DNA from: Flaviaesturariibacter aridisoli
Lineage (GTDB): Bacteria; Bacteroidota; Bacteroidia; Chitinophagales; Chitinophagaceae
Assembly (NCBI RefSeq): GCF_004343705.1
Contig: NZ_SKFH01000009.1
Span: 1-64,000 of the forward strand
DNA length: 64,000 bases
Direction of reading: 5' to 3'
The position numbers and the translations under genes were made by a program. Positions 63,401 to 64,000 of the stretch are shown piece by piece. Below the pieces are notes generated by a model that worked only from the letters and a program-made list of their open reading frames with translations, had not been told where the DNA came from and did no database searches. Within the stretch, counting starts at the first letter, position 1. The number at the start of each line of letters is the position of its first letter.

Positions 63401-63922
63401 CCCCGGCGTGCCTGCGGTGCTGTTGGCGATGCGGGCCTGCAGGTTGGTGATCATGCTGAAGTTGCCGCTCACCGTGCCGGTGCACACCGCCGCCAGCGCG
63501 ATCACGGTGCTGCCGCCGGCCGTGGTCATTGCCAGCGAGGAGCCGGCCTCGATCACAAAGTCGTCACCCGCGCCGCCGCTCACGTTGATGGTGCCGGTGC
63601 CCGTCAGGCGGGTGAAGGCTACGTTCGCGCCGTTACGGAACTTCAGTTGCGCGCAGGTAACGCCGCCGTTGATGTGCACGATGGCCTGCCCCGTGGCGGG
63701 CGTTGCCCCGCCGATGTTGCTGCCGTCGAAAACGAGGATGTCGGAAGCGCCCGTGGCCGAAGGTCGCGTGCTGCCCGAGCCGTCCAGCGCCGTGTTCCAG
63801 CTCGAAGCGGTGGTCATGTTGACACCGCCGGCCGCCGTGCCGCCCACCCAGTAGTAGGTGTTCTGTCCGAATGCCGCGGCCAGGCAAAGCATGGCCATGC
63901 AGGTAAGCAGGTATTTTCTCAT
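60488..63922 (-). CDS. Large secreted MBG-domain protein with type IX-like sorting domain
   Basis: An 1144-aa protein. A signal peptide (YLLTCMAMLCLAAAFGQ) is followed by a beta-helix-like region rich in Thr, Gly and Asn (about 20-720). Two Ig-like BID_2 domains (about 727-810 and 895-975) alternate with two MBG domains (TVNKAPLTIRATDLTRPEGDANP and TVNKANLTVRAFDSTRMQGDANP). The last 85 residues (LRVRVYSAKPDLADVYLYDIAGHPIMR, LPPGIYVARVIG) look like a type A type IX secretion tail. It is probably a cell-surface or matrix protein. It lies 8 bases upstream of the esterase gene. Confidence 0.85.
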   Translation of the reverse strand: MRKYLLTCMAMLCLAAAFGQNTYYWVGGTAAGGVNMTTASSWNTALDGSGSTRPSATGASDILVFDGSNIGGATPATGQAIVHINGGVTCAQLKFRNGANVAFTRLTGTGTINVSGGAGDDFVIEAGSSLAMTTAGGSTVIALAAVCTGTVSGNFSMITNLQARIANSTAGTPGSLVFKAGSKFTSNITAASAAYPFGNSTQSSEQWVVFEAGAHYYYEGGFSPMGSASGGGFFMPIDFRPGSYFHMKASNPATGSGTFFNRKSYPNVIVENGATLTSDGSINRIDTLSIAPGSTFVTHTSGQTVILGNLEANGNLSAPAGSTNELVFAGNVPQTISGIGNITVPSFTVSDDAQVTLERNVTVSNNANIYGRLNFGTRQLVGTATFTARRPATAFTATGTTTAGAFLIRNATGTTTLTKGVSIAGAGITPGTRVVSVTSNLDSIWVSRPLTATASGVSLSISGSGATLITASPDGFDAAAGSVGVSDARTYQDGISYVINAATTQPFGISTTAPAVLSIRDATFNAAGTTNASAEFSGTLTLNSGRLTIRPGDVLHLLAGASIGGAIGGSNYFVTATDATTGSQGLLRRDGLTTPSTFPVGTAANYLPAVLTPSVASDYTVAVFEGITTNGTPNGTPLTLQERQTVVNAVWNISQVAGSGSSAVKLQWVSPLEGSVFASFADSEIGFITNSGTGWSAPVGSGDNTANNIESTFATFGAFSVGARPPANPFVFNAMPAKNYGDADFTAGVLTANSSTAVQYTSSNPAVATVTASGEIHVTGVGTTDIRATQASDGFYPAADVTHTLTVNKAPLTIRATDLTRPEGDANPTLTVSYSGFVNGENESVLLTPPVATTTATLTSAPGTYPITVSGATAANYSITMQGGTLTVSPRSAQTITFNAIQPKTYGAADFALAVSSSNLTIPIQLTSSNPSVATVTGNTVHVTGAGTTTITASQPGSPFFFPAAAQAQTLTVNKANLTVRAFDSTRMQGDANPAFRYSITGFVLGQNVASLPTAPVPTSTATATSAPGYYPITFTTGVSANYNFVYTNARLSVLPATGADLDHIQAYMSGANSLRVRVYSAKPDLADVYLYDIAGHPIMRRNVFVQQGFTSAEFLVHRLPPGIYVARVIGKSVNLTKTVLVGH

Positions 63923-64000
63923 ATAGCAGTATTTATACGGTTGCAGGGGATGGTTTGACGTTCTTTTTAACCGGGGCGGCGCTGGCGCGGCGGCCCGACA
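63923..64000. other. 5' flank of the MBG-protein gene, no feature seen
   Basis: The last 78 bases contain no gene and no clear TAnnTTTG element on either strand. Confidence 0.4.

Overview
The window looks like chromosomal DNA of a GC-rich member of the Bacteroidota, probably a Chitinophagaceae-like bacterium. This is inferred from gene content, not from a database search. The supporting signs are a SusC/SusD pair, a fused alpha/beta 2-oxoacid dehydrogenase E1, DUF1573 proteins, a secreted protein with an apparent type IX secretion tail, no recognisable Shine-Dalgarno sequences, and many copies of the Bacteroidota -7 promoter element TAnnTTTG. I see no rRNA, tRNA, CRISPR array, transposase, integrase or phage gene.

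Layout. 100-1270: a Crp/Fnr regulator and a cupin protein. 1274-7433 (minus): a tight six-gene nucleotide-sugar operon (DegT aminotransferase, UDP-glucose dehydrogenase, UDP-glucuronate decarboxylase, a WbpA/TviB-type dehydrogenase, RfbC, RfbD) that makes activated sugars for a surface polysaccharide. 7536-11222: Kdo transferase, a conserved hypothetical, thymidine kinase and a secreted DUF6263-type protein. 11322-14517: ccmB-ccmC-ccmD-like haem export genes and glutamate dehydrogenase. 14706-27928: mostly single housekeeping or accessory genes (SelO, PPOX, APP1 phosphatase, lipid kinase, CsbD, DinB-type proteins, copper-binding Cys-rich protein, dihaem cytochrome c, ABC-F, MgtC, MarR) separated by repeat-rich spacers. 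28025-47862: a TonB-dependent receptor, heptosyltransferase, transporters (MFS, DAACS, APC), DedA, YebC, PhzF, E1 dehydrogenase, two DUF1573 proteins, an aminotransferase, a stress-protein pair and others.

47872-59512 is the main accessory locus: a polysaccharide utilisation locus for a uronic-acid polymer. On the minus strand are susC-susD-kduD-kduI. Divergently on the plus strand are a GntR/FCD regulator, a two-domain PL6 lyase with all expected catalytic and calcium-binding residues, a second SDR resembling DEH reductases, and a PF05426-type lyase lipoprotein. Two perfect 16-bp copies of the palindrome AATTGGTCGACCAATT lie in the divergent promoter region, one near each promoter, which predicts that the GntR protein controls both arms. 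PL6 points to alginate. The kduI/kduD pair and the PL5/PL38-like lyase leave glucuronan or a mixed substrate open. 59580-63922 (minus) holds a secreted esterase and a large MBG-domain protein with a type IX-like C-terminus.

Other patterns: about ten genes have the -7 element ending only 3-5 nt before the start codon, so leaderless mRNAs are predicted. ccmB has no ATG, GTG or TTG at its expected N-terminus. Several families of intergenic repeats are present, including a 42-bp tandem array with an inverted copy at one end.
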